In this document: one piece after another, positions 32,627 through 41,199 of the stretch | Layout: every line of letters begins with the position of its first letter | How positions within the stretch are numbered: the stretch's first letter is position 1 | Assembly (NCBI RefSeq): GCF_012985205.1 | Contig: NZ_JABEKS010000001.1 | Span: 1,488,001 to 1,552,000, forward strand | DNA from: Planctomonas sp. JC2975 | Lineage (GTDB): Bacteria > Actinomycetota > Actinomycetes > Actinomycetales > Microbacteriaceae | Reading direction: 5' to 3' | Length of the DNA stretch: 64,000 nucleotides | Made by a program: the position numbers and the translations under genes | Notes under the pieces: generated by a model | What the model was told of the DNA's origin: nothing | Database searches by the model: none | What the model saw: the letters and a program-made list of their open reading frames with translations, nothing else

Positions 32627-33817
32627 ATGAGAACGTTCGGGGTTGAGGAGGAGATGCTCCTGGTCGACGTGGACTCCGGTGTGCCGCTTCCGGTCGCCCA
32701 GCTCGCTCTCGCTGCGGCGCACGCTCCGAGCGCGGGACCGAAGGCGGAGACGGAGATCCATCAGGAGATGCTCGAGGTGCAGACGCGGCCGCAAGTGAAC
32801 GCGTCAGGGTTGCTCGCCGACGTGACCGCCGGCCGCGCGATGGCCGATTCCCTCGTCGAGCCGTTCGGGGCACGCGCAGTGGCACTCGGAATGTCGCCGC
32901 TTCCGTGCAAGCCGCATCCGACCAGGAGTCCGCGCTATCAGGAGATGGTCGGCCGGTACGGAGAAGTCGGACGCAACACCCTCGTGTGCGGGCTGCACGT
33001 TCACGTGCGAATCGACTCTCGCGACGAGGGCGTCGCCATCCTGGATCGCATTCGAAATTGGGCGCCCGTCCTGCTGGCGCTCAGCGCCAACTCCCCGTTC
33101 GCGAACGGAATCGATACCGGCTACGCCAGCTACCGCTTCAGCGCCTGGCATCAGTGGCAGAGCGCCGGCCCAGCGGACGTGTTCGGTTCCACCGAGGCGT
33201 ACGACGGGTTCGAGCGCGAAATGCTCGCAACGGACGTGATCATGGACCCCGGGATGCTGTATCTCGACGCCCGCCTGTCGCGAAGGCATCCGACGATCGA
33301 AGTCCGCGTCGCCGACGTTTGTCTCGATGCGCGAGACACGGTCCTCATCGCGGCGCTGGTGCGTGCCCTGGCGGACACGGCGGCCGCAGAATGGCGACGG
33401 GGAATCCCGCCCGTGTCGACCTCGTCGGCAGCTCTGAGGCTCGCCGAGTGGCAGGCGGCACTGACGGGCATCACCGGTCGTCTGCCGAATCCTGAGAGTC
33501 CAGGGTCAGCACCTGGGGCCGATGTCGCCGCTGCGTTGCTGGCACACGTCGAGACCGCTCTGACCGTCAACGGCGACCTCGGCACGGTGCAGGACGGACT
33601 GGCGCGCGTGCTGCACGACGGCGGGGGATTCCAGAAGCAGCGCGCCGTGCACGATCGGGAGGGAAGCTTCGCCGACGTGGTGACCAGAGCCGTCGAGATC
33701 ACTCATGCTGCGAGTCGGCCGAATGACTCGGCCCGCCCGAACCGGGGCCCCACCGGCAGTGTGAACCCGGCCGGGGTACGACGCACCTCCCCCGCTGTCG
33801 TCCGCGGAGTCGAGTAG
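32627..33817 (+). CDS. Carboxylate-amine ligase (GCS2 / YbdK family)
   Basis: A 396-residue ATP-dependent ligase of the glutamate-cysteine ligase 2 type (YbdK). It begins F-G-V-E-E-E-M-L-L-V-D, the metal/ATP segment, then L-V-C-G-L-H-V-H-V-R and a central A-S-Y-R-F-S-A-W-H-Q-W. YbdK has weak gamma-glutamylcysteine synthetase activity; its true role is unclear. The ATG has no RBS and lies just after a -10 box, so translation is leaderless. Pairing with a glutamine amidotransferase recalls EgtA/EgtC, but EgtB and EgtD are absent. Confidence 0.88.
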   Translation: MRTFGVEEEMLLVDVDSGVPLPVAQLALAAAHAPSAGPKAETEIHQEMLEVQTRPQVNASGLLADVTAGRAMADSLVEPFGARAVALGMSPLPCKPHPTRSPRYQEMVGRYGEVGRNTLVCGLHVHVRIDSRDEGVAILDRIRNWAPVLLALSANSPFANGIDTGYASYRFSAWHQWQSAGPADVFGSTEAYDGFEREMLATDVIMDPGMLYLDARLSRRHPTIEVRVADVCLDARDTVLIAALVRALADTAAAEWRRGIPPVSTSSAALRLAEWQAALTGITGRLPNPESPGSAPGADVAAALLAHVETALTVNGDLGTVQDGLARVLHDGGGFQKQRAVHDREGSFADVVTRAVEITHAASRPNDSARPNRGPTGSVNPAGVRRTSPAVVRGVE

Positions 33818-33977
33818 CGCTTACCGCGAGGGCACGATCCGGTCCGAGCAGGTCCAGACGTCACGCCGGGATTGCGATCGGAGCCACGTGATTCGGTCTT
33901 AGTTGAGTTACCCTCATCTCAGACAACCCGAGTACGACCGCCCTGGACGGGGCGATCCGCAGCTTTTGGGGGTCGGA

Positions 33978-34313
33978 GTGGCGGATTCCACGAATGGTCG
34001 TCAGTCGGCCTTGTCGTCGCCGAGCGGAGCCGCTGAGCTGGACGACCGCACTCGCTCGCCGGGTTCCTCCCCGTCGCCGGACGATGGCCCCCTGCAGCGG
34101 CATCGCACACCCCCGCTGTGGCTGGTCTTGGTCGTCGGCGCCATCCTCGCCATCGTGCTCGGACTCTGCGCCGGCTGGTTGAGCGGATGGCTCGGCCAGC
34201 GCGCGACCGCTGCCGGGTGCGACACGGCCGTTGAAGCCTGCGACACGATCCAGCCGGTCCACGAGGTGCCGCCCTCGATTGCGACCATCCAGGACGCCGC
34301 TCTCCGGCGCTGA
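33978..34313 (+). CDS. Hypothetical single-TM protein
   Basis: A 111-residue protein: a Ser/Pro-rich 50-residue cytoplasmic part, one TM helix (about 56-78, L-V-L-V-V-G-A-I-L-A-I-V-L-G-L-C) and a short outer tail with two cysteines (A-G-C-D-T-A-V-E-A-C). GTG 33978 is preceded by GGGGGTCGGA. Not recognised. Upstream 33818-33977 holds nothing else I can identify. Confidence 0.5.
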   Translation: MADSTNGRQSALSSPSGAAELDDRTRSPGSSPSPDDGPLQRHRTPPLWLVLVVGAILAIVLGLCAGWLSGWLGQRATAAGCDTAVEACDTIQPVHEVPPSIATIQDAALRR

Positions 34314-34433
34314 CCGGTCGGGGCGTCACTTCACCATCCCGAATCGCGTACCGCGGCATTCAGATGCCAACTCAACACGAACACGAACACGAACCACAAA
34401 CCGCAACCGTGAACCACGAAAGGACCGCGCACC

Positions 34434-34814
34434 ATGAACTTCTGGGACTTCATCTGGTGGATGCTCTGGGTCTACGTCTTCATCGCGTACCTGTACGCGC
34501 TATTCGCGATCCTGCGCGACATCTTCAGGGATCCGCACCTCAACGGATGGCTCAGGGCCGTGTGGATCATCTTCCTGATCTTCGTCCCGTTCCTCACCGC
34601 CCTCATCTACGTGATCGTGCGCGGGAGGGGTATGGCCGAACGCTCCGCCGCTTCCCAACTGGCCTCGCGACAGGCGAGCGACGCCTACATCCAACAGGTT
34701 GCGGGCACCGGCAAGAGCCCGTCGGAGGAGATAGCGGCCGCCGCGAAGCTCCGAGCCGATGGCACGATCACCCAGGACGAGTACGAGCGGCTCAAGGCCA
34801 GAGCCATCGGCTGA
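34434..34814 (+). CDS. PLDc_N / SHOCT domain membrane protein
   Basis: A 126-residue protein with two N-terminal TM helices (M-L-W-V-Y-V-F-I-A-Y-L-Y and W-I-I-F-L-I-F-V-P-F-L-T-A-L-I-Y) in the PLDc_N arrangement, and a C-terminal SHOCT motif (A-K-L-R-A-D-G-T-I-T-Q-D-E-Y-E-R-L-K). SHOCT motifs are short C-terminal oligomerisation helices. AAAGGA precedes ATG 34434. Common in actinobacteria; role unknown. Confidence 0.85.
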   Translation: MNFWDFIWWMLWVYVFIAYLYALFAILRDIFRDPHLNGWLRAVWIIFLIFVPFLTALIYVIVRGRGMAERSAASQLASRQASDAYIQQVAGTGKSPSEEIAAAAKLRADGTITQDEYERLKARAIG

Positions 34815-35000
34815 TCATTCCACCCGTGTCTTCGGGGTCGTAGCATCGACAGCACATGGTGGCGGTCGCGGGTATCACCGCGGTCGCCACCGGAACGGGC
34901 GCGCTCGCCGGCCCCGCGTGACGCCTCAGAAGGGGCACCGGCTGCGCCAAGGGGCGATCGGGGTGGGCAGATGACGTCTCGGCACACGGTGGGGGACCAG

Positions 35001-35507
35001 ATGACAGCGAACGACACCGCCGAGACCGGCTTCCGCGCCGTCATCATGTCGGAGGACTCGATCTACGGGCTCATCCTGGTGACCGGCATGATCGTGCTGA
35101 GCAACAGCCTCGCCAGCACCTCGCTCAACGCCCTCCTCACGGTGGTGGTGACGGTGATCGTCTTCTTCGCTGCGCATGTCTACTCGCGCACGATCGCCCA
35201 CATGGCCACGAGCCGCGGCCACGGAAACCTCTGGATCAGCTTGGGCGCCGCGGCCGCTGGCACGGTCGGCATGCTCGTCGCCTCCGTGATCCCGCTCGTC
35301 ATCCTGTTGCTCGGGGTGAGTCATTTCATCGACGACGACACGGCGATCTGGACCGCCGTCATCGTCGACACGGTGCTGTTGGGAATCCTCGGATGGTTCG
35401 CCGTCGCGCGCTGGACTCCGCACTTCTGGGCCAGGATCTCCAGTGCCCTCGTCACGGCGGCGTTCGGCGGCGTCCTGGCGCTGCTCAAGGCCGTCGTCCA
35501 TCACTGA
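35001..35507 (+). CDS. Four-TM membrane protein
   Basis: A 168-residue integral membrane protein with hydrophobic helices at about residues 20-38, 42-62, 80-105 and 118-138. I-M-S-E-D-S-I-Y-G-L-I and H-V-Y-S-R-T-I-A-H are conserved-looking blocks of a small actinobacterial family of unknown function. ATG 35001 follows GGTGGGGGA; an ATG 30 bp upstream lacks an RBS. Stands alone before the DUF2252 gene. Confidence 0.65.
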   Translation: MTANDTAETGFRAVIMSEDSIYGLILVTGMIVLSNSLASTSLNALLTVVVTVIVFFAAHVYSRTIAHMATSRGHGNLWISLGAAAAGTVGMLVASVIPLVILLLGVSHFIDDDTAIWTAVIVDTVLLGILGWFAVARWTPHFWARISSALVTAAFGGVLALLKAVVHH

Positions 35508-35632
35508 TCGAACGCCCCGATTTCTGGCGCCGGGCTGCGAGCCGCCGACTGGATGACAACCGAGGGATTCTCATCCGGACCTGTCCCACCGCCACGGCGA
35601 GAGTTACCATGAGCGCGAGCAGGAGGCGGGAT

Positions 35633-36997
35633 ATGACCTCAATCGGGACCCCGCTCAGCGAGGCCGACCTCTTCGAGGCCGGACGCGCAGCGCGGGAACA
35701 GGTACCACGCTCGGCACAGGCGGAGTACCAGCCGCCGCCCGGCCGCGATCCCCTCGGCATTCTGCGGACACAGCACGAGTCCCGATTGCCCTGGCTCGTC
35801 GAACTGCGCATCGAGCGGATGAGTTCCGATCCGTTCGCCTTCTATCGCGGCACTGCGGCGATCCAGGCGGCCGATCTGCACGCCGGGCCGAACTCCGGGG
35901 CCGAGGTGATCATCTGCGGCGACGCCCATCTCAGCAACTTCGGAATCTTCCGGTCGCCGGAACGCGCCATGGTGTTCGACATCAACGACTTCGACGAGGC
36001 CTTCAGCGGACCGTGGGAATGGGACGTCAAGCGCCTGCTCACGAGTGTCGTGCTTGCCGGACGGTCGCTCGGCATGCCGCCTGCCGACCTGAAGGCTGCG
36101 GTCGTCGACGCGGCGCGGATGTATCGGGACGGTCTGCGGAACGCTTTGAACCTCCCCCTTTACGGTCGCTACTTCACCCCGACGGACATGTTCCGCCGGC
36201 AAACGCTCGACCCCGACTTCGAACGGATGGTGAAACGCACTCTGAAGCAATCCGAGAAGCGCACGAGCGCACGAGTGGCCAGCAGGACGCTGGAGGAAGA
36301 CGCCGACGGCTCGCTGCGATTCGTCGAGCAGCCGCCGATCCTCACCAGACTCGAACCCGAGATGCGGCCGCTGATCGACCAGGTCTTCGAGTCGTATCGC
36401 AGATCGTTGCCGCCGAACATCGCGCTCATGCTCTCGCAATACACGGTGGTGGATGTTGCGCGCCGCGTGGTCGGCGTCGGCAGCGTGGGCACGCGGTGCT
36501 TCATCATCGCGCTGGCCGATCCGACGGGTGATGTGCAGATCCTTCAGTTGAAGGAAGCGAACCTCTCCGTCATCGAGGAGTTCGGACACGTCCCGCCGGC
36601 GTTCGGCTATCTCGACGCCGAACTGCAGACAGAGCACCAGGGCTACCGCGTCGTCGGTTGCCAGCGAATCCTGCAGGCGGTCTCCGACCCGTTCCTCGGC
36701 TACCTCAACCTCGAGCAGTACAGCTTCTACATGCGCATGTTCCGCAATCGCAACGCATCCTTCGAGATCGCGGCCATGAACCGCAACCAGTTCACGACCT
36801 ACGCGCAGGCCTGCTCGGTGGTACTCGCGCGCGCCCACGCTCGATCGCCGAAGGCGTCCTACGCCGCCGGGTACATGGGAAAGGGCGACTCCTTCGCGCG
36901 CGCGGTGGCGGAATGGTCGCACGCATACGCCGTCCAGGCGGAGATCGACTACGACCTCTTCGCACAGGCCGCCCGCGACGGCTACTACGCCGCCTAG
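35633..36997 (+). CDS. DUF2252 family protein
   Basis: A 454-residue DUF2252 protein, a distant protein-kinase-like (aminoglycoside phosphotransferase) fold. Landmarks: R-M-S-S-D-P-F-A-F-Y-R-G-T-A near residue 65, C-G-D-A-H-L-S-N-F-G (catalytic-loop-like), F-D-I-N-D-F-D-E-A, and V-G-S-V-G-T-R-C-F. Biochemical function unknown. ATG 35633 has a perfect AGGAGG at 6-nt spacing, better than ATG 35609. It often neighbours trehalose or glucan genes; here a GH15 enzyme is convergent. Confidence 0.9.
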   Translation: MTSIGTPLSEADLFEAGRAAREQVPRSAQAEYQPPPGRDPLGILRTQHESRLPWLVELRIERMSSDPFAFYRGTAAIQAADLHAGPNSGAEVIICGDAHLSNFGIFRSPERAMVFDINDFDEAFSGPWEWDVKRLLTSVVLAGRSLGMPPADLKAAVVDAARMYRDGLRNALNLPLYGRYFTPTDMFRRQTLDPDFERMVKRTLKQSEKRTSARVASRTLEEDADGSLRFVEQPPILTRLEPEMRPLIDQVFESYRRSLPPNIALMLSQYTVVDVARRVVGVGSVGTRCFIIALADPTGDVQILQLKEANLSVIEEFGHVPPAFGYLDAELQTEHQGYRVVGCQRILQAVSDPFLGYLNLEQYSFYMRMFRNRNASFEIAAMNRNQFTTYAQACSVVLARAHARSPKASYAAGYMGKGDSFARAVAEWSHAYAVQAEIDYDLFAQAARDGYYAA

Positions 36998-37032
36998 GAG
37001 GCCGGACCCGAATCAGACCATGAACTGCTCGA

Positions 37033-38847
37033 TCAACGCGTTCCACGGGCGGTCAGGGCCTTGTCAAGGCTCAGTGCCGCCCTGATCAGCGCGAGATGCG
37101 TGAACGCTTGGGGGAAGTTGCCGAGCTGCAGCCCGGTCGGATCGATCTCCTCGGCATATAGCCCGACGTGATTGCCGTAGGTGAGCATCTTCTCGAACGC
37201 ATACTGTGCCTCGTCGAGCTTGCCCGCGTCGGTCAGCGCGCACACGTAGAAGAACGAGCACAACGAGAACGTGCCCTCCTCACCAGGCAATCCATCGGGT
37301 GAAGCCGACGGGTTGTAGCGGTATACGAGGCTATCGGTCACCAGCTCCTCGCCGATCGCGCCGAGCGTCGACAGCCACATCGGATCCTGTGGCGAGATCA
37401 TCCCGACGAGCGGCATGAGCAGCGTGATGGCATCGACGACGTCGGTGCCCGGATGCTGAGTGAACGTCTTGCGCTCCGGATTCCAGCACTGCGTGAACAC
37501 CTGTTCGTATATCGCGTCGCGAGCCGAGATCCACCGCTCCAACGGCGCCGGCCGTCCCCGGTCGCGGGCGAGCTTGATCGCCCGATCGAACGCCACCCAG
37601 CACATGATGCGTCCGTACGTGAAGTCCTTGCGGCCTCCGCGCGTCTCCCAGACGCCCTCGTCCGGCTGGTTCCAGTTGTCGGCGAGCCAGTCCATGATGC
37701 CGACGAGTTTGGTCCATCCCGGATGCCCGATCGGTCGATACCGCTCGGCGATCCAGAGAGCGTCCATCATCTCGCCGTAGATGTCCAGCTGCAGCTGATC
37801 GGCCGCCCCGTTGCCGATGTTCACCGGTGTGGAGCCCGCGTACCCTTCGAAGCCGTCGAGCTTCAGCTCCTCCAGCTCGGAGGAGCCGTCGATCCGGTAC
37901 ATGATCTTGAGCGGTCCGGATCCCTCCCCCGCCTGCTCCGCGACCCGGTCGGAAGCCCACAGCGAGAACGCGATCGCCTCCTCCTTGTATCCGAGGGCGA
38001 GCAGCGAATACACGGAGAACGAGGCGTCGCGGATCCACGTGTATCGGTAGTCCCAGTTGCGGACGCCGCCGAGTTGCTCGGGGAGCGCGGCTGTCGGAGC
38101 GGCGACCAGTGCACCTGATGGTGCGTACTGAAGCAGCTTGAGAACCATGGCCGACCGTTCGACGTCCTCTCGCCAGCGCCCTGAATAGTCCATGCGTGAG
38201 AGCCAATCCCGCCAGAACGCGACCGTCTCATCGAACAGTCCTCTGCCGAGGTCCTCCTCGAAGTCGCTCGGGTAGTCGGGCTCGGTCTCGAAGGCGACGA
38301 CCCGCAGATCTCCCTCCCGCAACGTGAACTCCGTGTCGACATCGTCGTCGCGAAGGCCCTCCGAACCGACGCCGTAGAGGACTGCGCTCGTGGACTCGTC
38401 GGCGAAGCGCACGGTGCGCTCCGACGCCACGGCCGTGTGCCGGCTGCGCCCGTAGTCGAATCGCGGCCTGCACTCCAGTCGGAAGGTGAGTGATCCGCGG
38501 ACGACTCGTATGCCGCGCACGATCATGCGGCGCGAGGTCGCCACAGTGGGTTCATCGCTGACCGGCATGAAGTCGATCACCTCGCCAACGCCGTCCTCAC
38601 TCATGAAGCGAGTGATCAGCACGGCGGTCTGCGGGAAGTACATCTGCCTCACTCGCACCGTCTCGCCGAGGGCGTGTATGCGGAAGAAGCCGCCTTTCTC
38701 CCGATCGAGCAGGGAGGCAAAGATCGAAGGGGAATCGAAACGTGGCGCGCAGAACCAGTCGATCGCACCCGCCGTCGAGACCAGTGCCACCGACTGCAGA
38801 TCTCCGATCAGGCCATGGTCGGCGATGTCGGGAAATGGATCAACCAT
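37033..38847 (-). CDS. Glycoside hydrolase family 15 protein (glucoamylase/trehalase-like)
   Basis: A 604-residue GH15 enzyme. N-terminal beta-sandwich (about 1-230) begins I-A-D-H-G-L-I-G-D-L-Q-S-V-A-L-V; the (alpha/alpha)6 catalytic domain has W-D-Y-R-Y-T-W-I-R-D-A-S-F, G-V-W-E-T-R-G-G-R and E-E-G-T-F-S-L-C-S-F. No signal peptide, so it is cytosolic; characterised mycobacterial relatives hydrolyse trehalose, others alpha-glucans or isomaltose. ATG 38847 is tight to the conserved start. Convergent with DUF2252. Confidence 0.9.
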   Translation of the reverse strand: MVDPFPDIADHGLIGDLQSVALVSTAGAIDWFCAPRFDSPSIFASLLDREKGGFFRIHALGETVRVRQMYFPQTAVLITRFMSEDGVGEVIDFMPVSDEPTVATSRRMIVRGIRVVRGSLTFRLECRPRFDYGRSRHTAVASERTVRFADESTSAVLYGVGSEGLRDDDVDTEFTLREGDLRVVAFETEPDYPSDFEEDLGRGLFDETVAFWRDWLSRMDYSGRWREDVERSAMVLKLLQYAPSGALVAAPTAALPEQLGGVRNWDYRYTWIRDASFSVYSLLALGYKEEAIAFSLWASDRVAEQAGEGSGPLKIMYRIDGSSELEELKLDGFEGYAGSTPVNIGNGAADQLQLDIYGEMMDALWIAERYRPIGHPGWTKLVGIMDWLADNWNQPDEGVWETRGGRKDFTYGRIMCWVAFDRAIKLARDRGRPAPLERWISARDAIYEQVFTQCWNPERKTFTQHPGTDVVDAITLLMPLVGMISPQDPMWLSTLGAIGEELVTDSLVYRYNPSASPDGLPGEEGTFSLCSFFYVCALTDAGKLDEAQYAFEKMLTYGNHVGLYAEEIDPTGLQLGNFPQAFTHLALIRAALSLDKALTARGTR

Positions 38848-38927
38848 GATGCGTCTTCCTTCTCCCGGGCTCCAGCCCGGCGTTCAGCCGTTGACGTCGC
38901 GACGAACGTTGCCGACGCGCTGGTCGT

Positions 38928-39131
38928 CTACTCGTTGAAGGTCGAAGTCTTCGTGATCTTCGACCGGCGCTTGCGGACCATGAGCGCGATTCCGATGACC
39001 ACCATGACCGCCCCGGCGCCCATCAGGATGTAGCCGACGAGCTGAAGGTCGATCCAGGTCGGAGTCACACGAAGCGCAAAGGCCAATATGGCGCCGATCA
39101 CGATCAGGAATATCCCACCGCCCACACTCAT
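38928..39131 (-). CDS. DUF6458 family small membrane protein
   Basis: A 67-residue protein with two TM helices: G-G-G-I-F-L-I-V-I-G-A-I-L-A-F-A-L-R-V at the N-terminus and L-V-G-Y-I-L-M-G-A-G-A-V-M-V-V-I, ending in a basic R-K-R-R. This matches the DUF6458 family, common in Microbacteriaceae. GAGAGAGGAG precedes ATG 39131. Function unknown. Confidence 0.8.
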   Translation of the reverse strand: MSVGGGIFLIVIGAILAFALRVTPTWIDLQLVGYILMGAGAVMVVIGIALMVRKRRSKITKTSTFNE

Positions 39132-39813
39132 TCTTGTCTCCTCTCTCCCATGGAGCAAGAGATATCCCCGCGAAGTTCTACCCGAATCCAGATGCGCTCG
39201 AACAATGCGCGATATTCCGAAAACCGCGCATCCATCGCCCGTTCACCGGGACTATTCTCCGTTGCTCAACGCCAATGCAGGAATTCACACACGGAAAAGT
39301 GAGCGATGCCCCTGAGCAATCACTGGTCTGTGCATGATCCGAACAATGCGCAATTGTCGGAAAGAGGCGACGGTCATCACGACTCAAGAGCGGACGCCAA
39401 TGCACGCCAGCCGTATCGTGAATGCCCGGGCAAGCTCTTCGCCTTGCTACCGAACTCCCCCCGTACTTCGGGTTGTCAGTTGGTGTGCCGCTCACGCGCC
39501 GCGAACGCCAGGAGAGTTCCATCGCGTCAGCGGTGCCCCACTCATCGCTGCAGTTTCACGATGAGGAAGTACCGAGCGAAGCCTGCCCCCCAACGCGAAG
39601 TGTAGGACGAGCTGATTCTTCGGACAAGAGCAATCCTCGTCACTGCACTGGACCTGATTGCGTCACGCCGCCTCCGCTCGCCTGATCGAGAACATCGCGG
39701 GTTCGATGAAGGGGAGGGCGGGGTGCTCGTCCCAGCTGCCGCCGACTACCCCGTCCTCCCCTGGTCTCACCTCCGACCGACCTGGCATCGCCCGGGCCGC
39801 CCGTCGCGCCGGC
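39132..39813. other. Gene-poor, AT-richer region with a 12-bp direct repeat
   Basis: No reading frame here has convincing coding bias or homology. The block is visibly less GC-rich than its surroundings. It contains CGAACAATGCGC twice (39199-39210 and 39340-39351, 141 bp apart), each followed by a weakly similar segment. Possible uses are a regulatory region or an unannotated RNA; it could also be degraded sequence. Confidence 0.5.
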
Positions 39814-41166
39814 TCACATGGTGGACGCCACATGCCGCACGAAGAGCGTCTGAGCGGCGATCATCCGCTTGATCTCCGCCGGATCGACGGACTCATCGGA
39901 AGCGTGTATGCGGGACTGCTTGGTGTCTTCCGCGCCCCAGAGCACGATCGCCGCGCCGGGGGCGGCCTTCTGCAGAGAGGCGACGAGGGGAATGGACGCT
40001 CCGCTCCCGATCGATTCCACCGGCCCGCCGTACGCCTCTCCCATCGCAGCCTTCGCCGCCTGGATGGCCGGATGGCTGGAGTCCACGCTGAACGCGTGTC
40101 CGACCTTCACCTTCTCCACCTCGACAACACAGTTCCATGGACGTTGCGCCCGCAGGTGAGCCATCAGCGCCTCCAGCTGGGCATCGCCATCCGAGCCGGG
40201 AATGACGCGCATGGAGAGCTTCGCGGTGACCGAAGGCAACAGCACGTTCGAGGCCTCAGCGGTGTTCGGCAGGTCCATGCCTAGCACGGTCACCGAAGGT
40301 TTCATCCAGATGCGGTCGGCGAGCGAACCCGTTCCCAGATAGTCGACCCCCGGCAGGATCGATGACCCCTCGCGGTAGACCGGCTCATCCATCGCGGCGC
40401 CGTCCCAACTGCCGCTGTCCACACCGTCGATGACCGTGTTCCCGTCGTCGTCGTGCAGAGTGTCCAGGATGCGGATCATGGCGGTCATCGCGTCGGGAGC
40501 TGCCCCGCCGAACATCCCGGAATGCACCGGATTGGCCAGTGTGCGCACCGTGAGCGTGCAGGCGACGTCGCCGCGCAAGGCCGTCGTCAGTCCGGCTCGG
40601 CCGACCTCCTGACCGCCGATGTCGGCGATCACCGCGGCATCGCACTCGAACAACTCGGGATTCGCCTCCACGAACGCCTCCAAGTGCGAGATCGTCTCCT
40701 CTTCGCCTTCGACGAGGATCTTGATCCGGCAGGGTCGATCGGCCCCGAGAAGCTTGAGCGTGCCGTAGTGGATGACCAGCCCTGATTTGTCGTCCGCGGC
40801 CCCGCGGCCGTAGATCCTGCCGTCGTCCTTCTTCGTCGGCACGAAGGGCTCGCTCGTCCATCCCTGGCTCTCCGGAGCGGGTTGCACGTCGTAGTGCGCA
40901 TAGAGCAGAACGGTCGGCGATCCTTCCGGTCCCGGCAGATCCGCGTAGGCACAGGGATAGCCTCCTGGAACCTCGAGCAGACGCACGCCGTCGGCACCGG
41001 CGGCCTGGAAGAGCTCCACGACCGCCTCGCCCATGCGGTGCACAGGATCGGGATCGAATCCGGGGAATGCGATCGAAGGGATCCGCACGAGCCGGTCGAG
41101 CAGATCGAGGACTTCGGGAATCAATGCCTCGGCTTGCGCGGTGATGTCTTCCGTGGACTCAGTCAT
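39814..41166 (-). CDS. M20-family dipeptidase
   Basis: A 450-residue dinuclear-zinc M20 peptidase (PepV/CNDP-like). Metal and catalytic residues are visible: L-Y-A-H-Y-D-V-Q-P, G-R-G-A-A-D-D-K-S-G, V-E-G-E-E-E and a C-terminal S-R-I-H-A-S-D-E. A dimerisation lid with N-P-V-H-S-G-M-F-G-G lies at about 205-215. It hydrolyses dipeptides or N-acyl amino acids in the cytosol. 33 bp downstream of a DcuA/B-type transporter, likely one operon. Confidence 0.9.
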   Translation of the reverse strand: MTESTEDITAQAEALIPEVLDLLDRLVRIPSIAFPGFDPDPVHRMGEAVVELFQAAGADGVRLLEVPGGYPCAYADLPGPEGSPTVLLYAHYDVQPAPESQGWTSEPFVPTKKDDGRIYGRGAADDKSGLVIHYGTLKLLGADRPCRIKILVEGEEETISHLEAFVEANPELFECDAAVIADIGGQEVGRAGLTTALRGDVACTLTVRTLANPVHSGMFGGAAPDAMTAMIRILDTLHDDDGNTVIDGVDSGSWDGAAMDEPVYREGSSILPGVDYLGTGSLADRIWMKPSVTVLGMDLPNTAEASNVLLPSVTAKLSMRVIPGSDGDAQLEALMAHLRAQRPWNCVVEVEKVKVGHAFSVDSSHPAIQAAKAAMGEAYGGPVESIGSGASIPLVASLQKAAPGAAIVLWGAEDTKQSRIHASDESVDPAEIKRMIAAQTLFVRHVASTM

Positions 41167-41199
41167 CGGAATCCTCCTTGGACCAGTGACTCCCCGCGC

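Noticed and set aside
31678-33817. Ergothioneine biosynthesis cluster
   Set aside because: Amidotransferase and glutamate-cysteine-ligase-like genes are present, but EgtB, EgtD and EgtE are not; the amidotransferase start also differs from EgtC.
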